Shown here: positions 1 to 7,086 of the stretch, piece by piece
Numbering within the stretch: the first letter of the stretch is position 1
How the letters are laid out: each line of letters starts with the position of its first letter
Source of the DNA: a virus
Virus record (IMG/VR): IMGVR_UViG_3300025674_000518
Span: 1 to 20,108 of that record
Reading direction: 5' to 3' (one strand)
Length of the DNA stretch: 20,108 nt
Translations under genes and position numbers: made by a program
Notes under the pieces: generated by a model
What the model was told of the DNA's origin: nothing
Seen by the model: only the letters and a program-made list of their open reading frames with translations
Databases searched by the model: none

Positions 1-35
1 TCCGCACGTTTTTTTCCGCAAAATGAAAGTGACCT

Positions 36-503
36 ATGGCAGGGCGACCGCGAAAACCAACGGCACTGAAGATCCGCGATGGCGACTTCCAGAAAGATCC
101 GCAGCGGCAGAACCACAATGAACCGACACCGGAAACGGGTATTCCGGGGTGTCCGGATCACCTTCCTGAGTTGGCTCAGGAGGAATGGAACCGGGTGTGC
201 CATGAGTTGAATTCGATGGGTGTGTTGACGCTGATCGAGCGTGGGGCACTGGAGCAGTATTGCCGGACGTATGCGGAATGGAGGATGGCCGCAGCGGATC
301 TGGACGCGAACGGGCGGTACACGTTCAACGCATCGGGCAGTCGGGTTGAGAATCCGGCGGGCAAGTCGCTTCGGTCGTTATCGGCATTGTGTCATAAGTT
401 TCTTTGTGAATTCGGGATGACTCCGGCAAGTAGGACACGGCTGCACATCGAAAAGGAAACGCAGCGTGACGAGGCTGAAGAACAGATATTCGGAGTCGCC
501 TAA
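36..503 (+). CDS. terS: Phage terminase small subunit, P27 family
   Basis: This 155-residue protein is the likely DNA-recognition subunit of the packaging motor. It binds the phage packaging site and hands DNA to the large subunit. The N-terminus MAGRPRKPTALKI, followed by a spaced P/EP-rich segment and an L..EEW..V...L...G.L region at about residues 43-65, is the pattern I associate with P27-family small terminases. A helical C-terminal part ends in a FGMTPASRTRL segment (about residues 126-136), also typical of the family. The length is normal for the family. The ATG at 36 gives this conserved N-terminus, but its ribosome binding site is weak. It overlaps the large-subunit gene by 38 bases, and that adjacency supports the call. 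The first 35 bases of the window contain only a T-run and no gene. Confidence 0.9.
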   Translation: MAGRPRKPTALKIRDGDFQKDPQRQNHNEPTPETGIPGCPDHLPELAQEEWNRVCHELNSMGVLTLIERGALEQYCRTYAEWRMAAADLDANGRYTFNASGSRVENPAGKSLRSLSALCHKFLCEFGMTPASRTRLHIEKETQRDEAEEQIFGVA

Positions 504-2052
504 GTGGGAATTCGATCCGGACGAAGCAGCTCGGGCGGTTAAGTTCTTTCCGCTGTGCCTGAATCACGTCAAGGGAATGTCGGGCAAGTTCGAATTGCAA
601 CCTTGGCAGGAGGATATTGTCTCGACGCTATTCGGCTGGAAGTCAAAGGAAACGGGACTGCGACGGTTCACACGATGTTATTGCGAAGTGCCACGGAAGA
701 ACGGAAAGACGACGTTGGCAGCGGGGATCATGCTTTATATGTTGCTGGTCGATCGGGAACCAGGAGCGGAAGTCTATGCTGCGGCGACGACTCGGGAGCA
801 GGCTGGTCTGATTTATGAGATCGCGGCGGATATGGTTTCAGCTTCGCCAGCATTGTCGAAACGGTGTAAGAGATTGGACAGCCGGAAACGGTTGGTGACG
901 GATAACGGGTATTTTCAGGCATGTTCGTCTCAGGCGGGACCGATTCACGGAACGAATCCACATTGCGTGATCTTCGATGAGCTGCATGAGCAGAAAGACG
1001 GAAAGCTCTGGGAGGCGTTTCAGACTGGATTCGGGGCACGTTCTCAGCCTTTGTTTTTCAGTATTACGACGGCTGGTTTCGATCGGTCGTCGATCTGCTG
1101 GCGTCAGCATCAATATGCAAAAGCGGTGGAGGAAAATCCGGAACTGGATGAACAATTCCTGCCTGCGTTGTTTCATGCTGACGAGGAAGATGACTGGACA
1201 GCGGAATCGACATGGGAAAAGGCGAATCCATGCCTTGATGTATCGTTGAAGCGTGAATTCCTGCGGAGCGAATGTGCGAGGGCACAGGAGATTCCGGGGA
1301 CGGAGAACAGTTTTCGCAGGCTGCATCTGAATCAGTGGACGGAGCAGGACACACGAATCATTCCGATGCACGCGTGGGACGAATGCGAAACGGAGATGAC
1401 AATTGATGACTTCGAAGGGGAGGAATGTTTCGCCGGATTGGACTTGGCATCGACGCGAGACGTGACTGCGTTGGTATTGTCGTTTCCGACTGATGGCGGT
1501 GGTGCTGCTGTGTTTCCATATTTCTGGATTCCAGAGTATAATATTGACCAGCGATCAGGACAGGATCAGCGACTGGTGAGGCAGTTTGCGGATATGGGTC
1601 ATATCCGCACAACGCCGGGAAATGTGATTGACGATCAATGGCTGGTGAATGATATTTACGAGATCATGGATCGTTTCAGCGTCCGGTATTTAGGGTTCGA
1701 TGGATGGCGGGCGGACACGCCGATTCAACTGCTGCACAAGGAAGGTATTCCGCTTGAGGTGATGCGGAAAATGCCTCAGACGTTTTCAACGTACAACGAA
1801 CCGTTTCAGAAGTTGTTGTCGTGGTTGATTGATGGGAGTTTCAAGCACGACGGAAACAAGGTGCTGCGGTGGATGGCGTCGAATGTAGCTCATAAGGAAG
1901 ATCCATCGGGAAACATTAGGCCAGACAAGGGACGATCTGCGGAGAAGATCGACGGGATCAGTGCGATGCTCATGGCAATGGGTTTGCAATTGCACTACGG
2001 TAGCGATGAGGGTGCTTACACGTCCGGCAATTCGGGCGTGATTCTGATCTGA
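466..2052 (+). CDS. terL: Phage terminase large subunit (ATPase and nuclease)
   Basis: This 528-residue protein is the motor that drives DNA into the prohead and cuts the concatemer. The N-terminal ATPase shows a Walker A-like PRKNGKTT at residues 76-83. Walker B is CVIFDELHE at 167-175, with D171 and E172. The coupling motif TTAG is at 201-204. The C-terminal RNase H-like nuclease shows GLDLASTRD (D326, D332), GFDGW (D412) and EKIDGISA (D496), a plausible metal-binding acidic set. Length and motif order fit the Terminase_1 family. The start is a GTG at 466 inside the small-subunit gene, with AAGGAAA about 7 bases upstream, so translation is probably coupled. The N-terminus is slightly short for the family, but the ATPase core is complete. 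It is followed after 10 bases by the portal gene. Confidence 0.95.
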   Translation: MTRLKNRYSESPKWEFDPDEAARAVKFFPLCLNHVKGMSGKFELQPWQEDIVSTLFGWKSKETGLRRFTRCYCEVPRKNGKTTLAAGIMLYMLLVDREPGAEVYAAATTREQAGLIYEIAADMVSASPALSKRCKRLDSRKRLVTDNGYFQACSSQAGPIHGTNPHCVIFDELHEQKDGKLWEAFQTGFGARSQPLFFSITTAGFDRSSICWRQHQYAKAVEENPELDEQFLPALFHADEEDDWTAESTWEKANPCLDVSLKREFLRSECARAQEIPGTENSFRRLHLNQWTEQDTRIIPMHAWDECETEMTIDDFEGEECFAGLDLASTRDVTALVLSFPTDGGGAAVFPYFWIPEYNIDQRSGQDQRLVRQFADMGHIRTTPGNVIDDQWLVNDIYEIMDRFSVRYLGFDGWRADTPIQLLHKEGIPLEVMRKMPQTFSTYNEPFQKLLSWLIDGSFKHDGNKVLRWMASNVAHKEDPSGNIRPDKGRSAEKIDGISAMLMAMGLQLHYGSDEGAYTSGNSGVILI

Positions 2053-2062
2053 GTGACAGCAG

Positions 2063-3691
2063 ATGTCTGAAATCAGCACCTATGGCGTGACGGTATTCGC
2101 CAATCCGTCACCGGCACAGCCTGAAAATTTGAACCTTCGCGACGCGGATCAGTGGAATGAGATATTCCATACTGAATCGCGTACTGCTGCGGGTGTCCGC
2201 ATCAACACAAAGTCGGTATTGGGATATCCGCCGTTTTGGCGTGGCGTGAATATCCTGTCAGATGACTGTGCGGGACTGCCTTTCGATGTGTACCGTAGGA
2301 ACGGTGACGATCGCGAAGTGGACTGGGAGCATCCGGCTCAACGTCTGCTGAACGATGATGCCTCGCCAGTGATGTCTGCTTACAAATTCCGTCAGACGAT
2401 GGAATCGCACGCTCTGACCTATGGCAACGGGTACGCATACATTGAGCGGGACATGCGGACGTTTGATCCGCTGGCGTTTTGGATTCTTGATCCACAGCAG
2501 ACGGTGATTCGGTACGTCGATGGTGATCTGTGGTACGCGACGACGATTGATGGCCGGCAGCACAAGTACCCTGCACGAGAGATATTCCATATTTCAGGGC
2601 TAACCAGCAACGGAATCGCGGGGTATTCGGCGTTGGATCTGTTCGCGGAGGCACTGGGATTGCCTATCGCGGCACAGCGATTCGGTGGGAAATTCTTCGA
2701 GCAGGGGTCCAATATGAGCGGGATTCTCATGGTCCCGCACGGATTCAAGGAAGAAAAGATCCGAAACACGCTCGCAGCGTGGGATCAGATGGCGACGGGC
2801 ATCAGCAAGGCACATAAAGTCGCATTGCTTCAGGACGGTGTGAAGTGGCAACCGACGACGATCACACCGAATGAGGGTCAATTTATCGAGACACGCGAAT
2901 CCGAGGTGCGGATGACGGCTGCGAACATTCTCGGGCTACCTGCTCACCTGCTCGGAGACAACTCAAAGAGCAGCCACAACAGCCTCGAGCAGGAATCAAT
3001 GAGCTATCTGGATCACAGTCTCGATCCGCGATTGCGAACGTGGGAGGCGGAAGCCAGTCGGAAGCTGTTGGCAGCACAGCAGCGATTCGAGCGTACTCAT
3101 TTCTGCGAGTACAACCGAGAAGCAAAGGTCCGCATGCAGTTCAGCCAGAAGATTGACGGAATCTTCAAGGAGATGAGCATGGGGATTCTGACGGTCAACG
3201 AATCACGTAAGTTGCTGAACATGCCACAGATCGGAGATGATGGCGATCAGCGATTCAGGCCAGCGAACTGGATGAAGCTGGACGAGGAAACGCCAGAACC
3301 AATCGAGATGCCACCAGTGGACGATGACGGCGAAACGGCAAACGAGCCAACGGAAGCAGATGACACGCTCGAGGCGTTTATTCGCGGGGCAGCACAGGCA
3401 GCGATTGACTTTGAATGTCGAAAGATGGTGTCAATCGCGGCGAATGCGAATCAGTTTCTGGATCGCGTGGCAGCGTTTTATGAGAAATGGACACAGACAG
3501 CAGTCTCGACGATTGGCAACGCGAAAGCAGATCAGATCCGAGCGAAACATGCAGCGGACAGCCAGCGTCAGATCATCGAGGTAGCGGGAAGCTGTTCGGC
3601 TGCGAATCTTCAGGACAATGTGCGTGAATTGGTCGCCACATGGGGTAATCGGGCAGAATCACTGTTCAAAGAGCTAAGGGGAACGATATGA
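2063..3691 (+). CDS. Phage portal protein, HK97 family, with C-terminal extension
   Basis: The protein forms the dodecameric ring at the head vertex through which DNA enters and to which the tail is attached. Residues 43-80 (GVRINTKSVLGYPPFWRGVN, then ILS...AGLPFDVYRR) are the characteristic N-terminal signature of HK97-type portals. NGYAYIERD at 122-130, the EIFHISGL strand at 173-180, GFKEEK..NTLAAWDQM at 227-243 and the clip-region EVRMTAANILGLPAHLLGD (281-299) follow in the expected order. The core ends at about residue 405. An acidic linker follows (about 407-435), then roughly 105 helical residues not found in the shortest family members, making 542 residues in total. Its stop overlaps the protease start (ATGA at 3688). 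Confidence 0.93.
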   Translation: MSEISTYGVTVFANPSPAQPENLNLRDADQWNEIFHTESRTAAGVRINTKSVLGYPPFWRGVNILSDDCAGLPFDVYRRNGDDREVDWEHPAQRLLNDDASPVMSAYKFRQTMESHALTYGNGYAYIERDMRTFDPLAFWILDPQQTVIRYVDGDLWYATTIDGRQHKYPAREIFHISGLTSNGIAGYSALDLFAEALGLPIAAQRFGGKFFEQGSNMSGILMVPHGFKEEKIRNTLAAWDQMATGISKAHKVALLQDGVKWQPTTITPNEGQFIETRESEVRMTAANILGLPAHLLGDNSKSSHNSLEQESMSYLDHSLDPRLRTWEAEASRKLLAAQQRFERTHFCEYNREAKVRMQFSQKIDGIFKEMSMGILTVNESRKLLNMPQIGDDGDQRFRPANWMKLDEETPEPIEMPPVDDDGETANEPTEADDTLEAFIRGAAQAAIDFECRKMVSIAANANQFLDRVAAFYEKWTQTAVSTIGNAKADQIRAKHAADSQRQIIEVAGSCSAANLQDNVRELVATWGNRAESLFKELRGTI

Positions 3692-4383
3692 GACCGAAAA
3701 TCACGCTGAAAATGCCACTGAATGACGCGGGAATCGACGCAAATACGGACGATAAGCTGCGGATCAGCTATCTGAAAACAGATGAAACGCTCGATGTGTG
3801 GCTGCATGGGGCAGTCGGTGATGAGTTCACGGAGACGGATTCTGGTTCGATTGGTCGCATTTTGCGTCAGAATAGTCGGATGCCGGTCAATTTCCGGGTC
3901 AATTCGCCCGGTGGATTGGCGTATGACGGGGTTGCGATGTTCAACGCACTTCAGTCTCACGACGGAAAGACCACCGGCATCATCGAGGGCATGGCTGGAT
4001 CTGCTGCATCACTGGCAGTTCTGGGATGTGATGAGGTCCACATGCACGCGGGGGCGGTATTTCATCCGCACTACAGTCTCATTGTGGCATTCGGGCATCA
4101 GGCACAGATTCGCGATGCGTTGGCAGTCCAGGAACAACTGGACAATGATCTGGAGCAGTTGTATTCGTCGGTCAGCGGTCGCACGATTACTCAGGTCAAA
4201 GATGATCTGGAAGGTCCGAACGGTGACGGGACGCGATTCGGGGCACAGTCGGCATTGGACGCTGGTTATGTGTCGCGGATCATCAAGACGACTGGACCGA
4301 AGGCGAGTGCAGACGACGAATTGAAGCGGCGACAGGTCGCGAAAGCAAAGCTGGCAGTGTTGCAGTTGATGCCTCAAAATTAA
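3688..4383 (+). CDS. ClpP-like prohead maturation protease
   Basis: This 231-residue serine protease of the ClpP-like phage head maturation group is expected to cleave the capsid delta domain during prohead maturation. The signatures visible are RVNSPGGLAYDGVAMFNAL at 70-88 (the oxyanion-hole strand), GMAGSAASLA at 101-110 with S105 as probable nucleophile, and GAVFHPHYS at 122-130 with H128 as probable catalytic histidine. A later GDGTRFGAQSALDAGYV segment is where the third residue normally lies. The start ATG at 3688 has a strong AAGGGG ribosome binding site and overlaps the portal stop in ATGA, which suggests coupling. It lies between portal and capsid, the classical position. No separate scaffold gene is seen, consistent with HK97-type assembly in which the capsid delta domain does the scaffolding. 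Confidence 0.9.
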   Translation: MRPKITLKMPLNDAGIDANTDDKLRISYLKTDETLDVWLHGAVGDEFTETDSGSIGRILRQNSRMPVNFRVNSPGGLAYDGVAMFNALQSHDGKTTGIIEGMAGSAASLAVLGCDEVHMHAGAVFHPHYSLIVAFGHQAQIRDALAVQEQLDNDLEQLYSSVSGRTITQVKDDLEGPNGDGTRFGAQSALDAGYVSRIIKTTGPKASADDELKRRQVAKAKLAVLQLMPQN

Positions 4384-4554
4384 ACTAGACACAACTATCT
4401 GATTTGATAGTATTCGTGAGCTGGCCACTGTCGCATAAGACATGCCCGCACACTATCGCCCGACTCCGCATAAGGTGTCAGCGAAATTGGTACCCTCATC
4501 CAATTTACGCTGGCACCTTTTTTCGTGTCAGCAACCTGATAAGGAACTGACACA
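4384..4554 (+). promoter_or_regulatory. Capsid leader with mutually exclusive hairpins
   Basis: This 171-base gap is the longest in the virion operon and it is rich in inverted repeats. Four segments stand out. A is GTGTCAGC (4475-4482), B is GCTGGCAC (4509-4516), C is a second GTGTCAGC (4525-4532) and D is CTGACAC (4547-4553). A:B is the core of a long terminator-like stem. B:C can form an 8-bp hairpin around the T-run, and C:D forms a 7-bp hairpin whose loop carries the AAGGA ribosome binding site (4541-4545) of the capsid gene. A:B and C:D can coexist, while B:C excludes both. A separate small palindrome ACTATC/GATAGT lies at 4394-4411. The pairings are seen directly; regulation is inferred. 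Confidence 0.55.
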
Positions 4555-4558
4555 ATGA
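4442..4558 (+). CDS. Possible 38-residue leader ORF overlapping the capsid start
   Basis: An ATG at 4442 opens a 38-codon frame that runs through the whole terminator and anti-structure region. It stops with the TGA of an ATGA overlap at the capsid start, the same junction style used by several neighbours (for example 3688 and 16188). The peptide is rich in Pro, His, Ser and Lys and resembles nothing I know. No good ribosome binding site precedes it, and a frame of this length can stay open by chance. If translated, ribosomes would melt the terminator arms and deliver translation to the capsid start. It is listed as a low-confidence candidate because of the junction and its position. Confidence 0.22.
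   Translation: MPAHYRPTPHKVSAKLVPSSNLRWHLFSCQQPDKELTQ
4472..4523 (+). terminator. Strong Rho-independent-type terminator before the capsid gene
   Basis: The left arm at 4472-4490 pairs with the right arm at 4500-4519. Nearly 19 bp form, with one G-U pair and one bulged base, around a 9-base loop. The stem runs straight into a T6 tract (4518-4523). This is a very strong hairpin by eye. It sits between the protease stop (4383) and the capsid start (4555). It may lower read-through from the packaging genes, or it may be conditional as part of the leader switch. Confidence 0.7.
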
Positions 4559-5997
4559 GCATCAAAGCACAGCTAGAAAAGCTGTCAAAGGAGCGGAACA
4601 CGCTTCTGGACAAAGCGAAGGAACTGCTGGCATCAGCACAGGACGCCGGTCTGAGCGATGAGCAGGAAGCGGAAGTCGATCAGATGACGGCATCTGCGGA
4701 AGAACTGGACGGACAGATCAAAGAGCTGCTTGAAAAAGAGCAGAAGATGAAGTCCCGTCTCGATGCAATCAATGGATTCGATGACCATTCGGACGCGATC
4801 AATGCGGCTCGAGGGATTCACATCGAAAGCCCGCCTGCTCGGCAGGAAACGTCAAACAGCATCCCGGCACGATGTCGCCGGCATGGCAAGTTGACGAACT
4901 TCACTGGCGATGAAAACGGCATGTCTGCTGAAGAGCGGGCATTCCGATTCGGTCAGTGGGCACTGGCAAAGATCACGATGGATATGCCTGGTCAATTCGG
5001 CGGGCGTTTCCAGTATTCGCGGCAATTTGCACATGACCAGTTCGGCCTGCCGACGATGGTTCATGGCGAAGGCAGCAGCGATACCAGTGGTGCTCACGTA
5101 TTCGTGCCCGATGAATTCGGCACGGACCTGATCAAGCTCCGTGAGATTTACGGGGTGGCTCGTGGCGTGTTCAAGTATCGCACGATGAGCAGCGATACAC
5201 GGACTGATCCGCGTCGAACGGGTGGTCTGACTGCGTATTTCGTTGGCGAAAATGCTGCGGGTACGGAATCAGATGCTGCCTATGATCAGGTGACACTGAC
5301 AGCGAAAAAGCTGATGGCTATCACTCGCATGTCGTCGGAACTGAATGAAGATTCGGTGATCGACTTCGGTAACGAGTTGGCTGGTGAAATCAGCTACGCA
5401 TTCGCCAACAAGGAAGATGAGTGTGCCTTCAACGGTGACGGAACATCGACCTATGGCGGAATCGTTGGTCTGCGGACGCAACTGGACACACTGACAGCGG
5501 GCACTGCTCCCGGTCTGATTCAGGGTGCTGGTGCAACGTGGGCGAGCCTGACGCTTCAGAACTTCGAAGATGCTGTGGGTGCTCTGCCTCAGTATGCGGA
5601 TGTTCCTGGTCAGGTCTACTGGATCTGTCACAAGACGTTTTTCCACAGTGTTATGCACTCGCTGATGAATGCTGCTGGCGGAAACACATCGTCAGAATTG
5701 GCAGCGGGCGGTATCCGTTCGTACCTGGGCTATCCGGTTCGATTCTCGCAGGTGTGGCCATCTGCCACGGCATCCGGTCACATTCCAGTTGTCATTGGCA
5801 ACTATATGCAGGTTGGTTGCTTCGGTGATCGTCGCATGGAAACGATCTCATTCAGTGATCAGGCCACCGTTGGCGGTCAGTCACTCTGGGAACGTGACCA
5901 GATGGCAGTCAAGGGCACTCAGCGGTTCGACATCAACATTCACGACTTCGGCAGCAACACTGTCGCTGGTCCTGTTGTTGGTATCGAAACTCAGTAG
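4555..5997 (+). CDS. Major capsid protein, HK97 fold
   Basis: This 480-residue precursor builds the icosahedral shell. Residues 1-75 are a charged coiled coil (LEKLSKERNTLLDKAKELL and a later EELDGQIKELLEKEQKMKSR) that corresponds to the HK97 delta/scaffold domain, which the upstream protease should remove. The shell fold begins around residue 160-190. VPDEFGTDLIKLREIYGVAR (184-203), GGLTAYFVGENAA (223-235) and the KKLMAITRMSSELNEDS strand are the N-arm, E-loop-like and spine-type segments of the Phage_capsid family. A GYPVRFSQVWP segment and the C-terminal FDINIHDFGS finish the domain. The ATG has AAGGA at 4541-4545, nine bases upstream. The gene is bracketed by a terminator-like hairpin on each side, so its mRNA could be controlled separately from that of its neighbours. 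Confidence 0.93.
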   Translation: MSIKAQLEKLSKERNTLLDKAKELLASAQDAGLSDEQEAEVDQMTASAEELDGQIKELLEKEQKMKSRLDAINGFDDHSDAINAARGIHIESPPARQETSNSIPARCRRHGKLTNFTGDENGMSAEERAFRFGQWALAKITMDMPGQFGGRFQYSRQFAHDQFGLPTMVHGEGSSDTSGAHVFVPDEFGTDLIKLREIYGVARGVFKYRTMSSDTRTDPRRTGGLTAYFVGENAAGTESDAAYDQVTLTAKKLMAITRMSSELNEDSVIDFGNELAGEISYAFANKEDECAFNGDGTSTYGGIVGLRTQLDTLTAGTAPGLIQGAGATWASLTLQNFEDAVGALPQYADVPGQVYWICHKTFFHSVMHSLMNAAGGNTSSELAAGGIRSYLGYPVRFSQVWPSATASGHIPVVIGNYMQVGCFGDRRMETISFSDQATVGGQSLWERDQMAVKGTQRFDINIHDFGSNTVAGPVVGIETQ

Positions 5998-6011
5998 TCA
6001 GGATGAACCGT

Positions 6012-6038
6012 AGGCGGGTGCATGGGTGCCCGCCTTTT
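6012..6038 (+). terminator. Terminator-like hairpin after the capsid gene
   Basis: AGGCGGG (6012-6018) pairs with CCCGCCT (6029-6035) around a 10-base loop, and the stem is followed by TTTT. It lies 14 bases after the capsid stop and before the ribosome binding site of the next gene. It could be a partial terminator or a 3' stability element that lets the capsid transcript accumulate above downstream messages. Confidence 0.65.
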
Positions 6039-6073
6039 CCTTACACGATCATGCTTTTAAGGAGCAATCAATA

Positions 6074-6484
6074 ATGTTGGAATCACGTCTCGACGGTTCA
6101 ACTGTACTGATCTCGCCACAGGCGATGACAAACAGTGCCACCGTCACAGCAAACCTGGACACGCAGGGAGCGGCACACGCCACTATCCGCATCGCATTCG
6201 CAGCCGAAGTCAACACCAATGCCATCGGGCCTACCATTAGCCTGCTGGAATCGGATGACACGGTTGTGACGAACTTCGCCACCGTGACCGCAGATCGAAC
6301 AGCGGAAGACATCACATCGGCAAAGGTCGTTCAGTACGATGTGGACTTGCGTGGACGCAAAAAATACCTACGTCTTTCGGTCACCACAGAAACCACGACG
6401 AACGATAACGTCACGCTGTCAGCAGTGGCGACGAAATCACGTCAGGGTGAATCTGGCGGCACAGACGTTCTGGTGAATGTCTGA
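6074..6484 (+). CDS. Small beta-rich protein after capsid, putative head decoration protein
   Basis: I do not recognise this 136-residue protein by family. It is rich in Thr, Val, Ala and Ser, has few aromatic residues and no membrane segment, and alternates polar and hydrophobic residues as in a beta-sandwich. Examples are TNSATVTANLDTQGAAHATI, KKYLRLSVTTETT and NVTLSAVATK. The ATG at 6074 is chosen because AAGGAG (6059-6064) sits nine bases upstream. A GTG in the same frame at 6026 lies inside the capsid terminator and has no such site. Its place directly after the major capsid gene is where many siphoviruses encode head decoration or stabilisation proteins, which is the basis for the suggestion. 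It shares the TGATG junction with the next gene. Confidence 0.6.
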   Translation: MLESRLDGSTVLISPQAMTNSATVTANLDTQGAAHATIRIAFAAEVNTNAIGPTISLLESDDTVVTNFATVTADRTAEDITSAKVVQYDVDLRGRKKYLRLSVTTETTTNDNVTLSAVATKSRQGESGGTDVLVNV

Positions 6485-7086
6485 TGGGCGGTGGCTCAAT
6501 CAATTATCATCCTCTGGTGCCGTGGTTGATCGGAAAAGCCAGAAACGTCTACACGCAATTTGGTGAGGACGGATTGATTGAGGCCACATTCGAAACGATT
6601 GGAACAACGAACAGACACTGCTTTGAAATCGGGGCAGCGGATGGGTTGTTTTATTCGAATACGCTACGCCTTCGGGAGTCCGGTTGGATGGCCGTTCTCC
6701 TGGAGGCAGACGCGAATCAGTTCTCGAAGTTGCAACGCGATTACGGTGACACGGCAGTCTGCATCGAAGGCAGGGTGACGGATCTCGACGCGGAACTGGC
6801 AAAGACTGGAATCAGTCAGAATCCCGACTTCGGTGTGATCGACATCGACGGGCAAGACTATTGGATGTGGTTAGATTTGGAGGAGTACCGGCCTCGCGTG
6901 ATGCTGGTTGAGATTTATCCACCTGACAGGAAGCAACCGTTTCCTAAGCGTGGAGCGAATGGAGGTCAGGCAGGACTGGACGCAATCGAGTCGCTAGGCA
7001 TATCGAAGGATTATGTTTTGGTGGCGACGACGTATTGCAACGCTCTGTTTGTCGCAAAAGAGGAATTGATGGATGTCCGTTACTGA
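6484..7086 (+). CDS. FkbM-like SAM-dependent methyltransferase
   Basis: The protein has 200 residues and a class I methyltransferase fold. QFGEDGLIEATFETIG (25-40) leads into the SAM-binding loop CFEIGAADG at 46-54. The acidic end of strand 2 is VLLEAD (71-76). FGVIDIDGQDYWMW (116-129) and RVMLVEIYPP (138-147) complete the core. This combination is typical of the FkbM-like proteins found in sugar and surface-polysaccharide gene clusters, where they O-methylate glycans. The substrate here is unknown. The start overlaps the previous stop by one base and the end overlaps the next gene by 14 bases. With the downstream methyltransferase-glycosyltransferase it forms a cassette between capsid and connector genes, so I infer a role in virion or host glycan modification rather than assembly. 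Confidence 0.78.
   Translation: MGGGSINYHPLVPWLIGKARNVYTQFGEDGLIEATFETIGTTNRHCFEIGAADGLFYSNTLRLRESGWMAVLLEADANQFSKLQRDYGDTAVCIEGRVTDLDAELAKTGISQNPDFGVIDIDGQDYWMWLDLEEYRPRVMLVEIYPPDRKQPFPKRGANGGQAGLDAIESLGISKDYVLVATTYCNALFVAKEELMDVRY

Noticed and set aside
4404-4440. Possible promoter TTGATA before the capsid leader
   Set aside because: No acceptable -10 box at 16-19 bases spacing.
4416-4550. Second overlapping frame from GTG 4416 through the capsid leader
   Set aside because: No ribosome binding site, GTG start, Trp/Arg-rich composition, and it ends short of the capsid start; weaker than the frame from 4442.
6026-6073. GTG 6026 as start of the putative decoration protein
   Set aside because: It lies inside the capsid terminator and has no ribosome binding site, whereas ATG 6074 has AAGGAG at ideal spacing.
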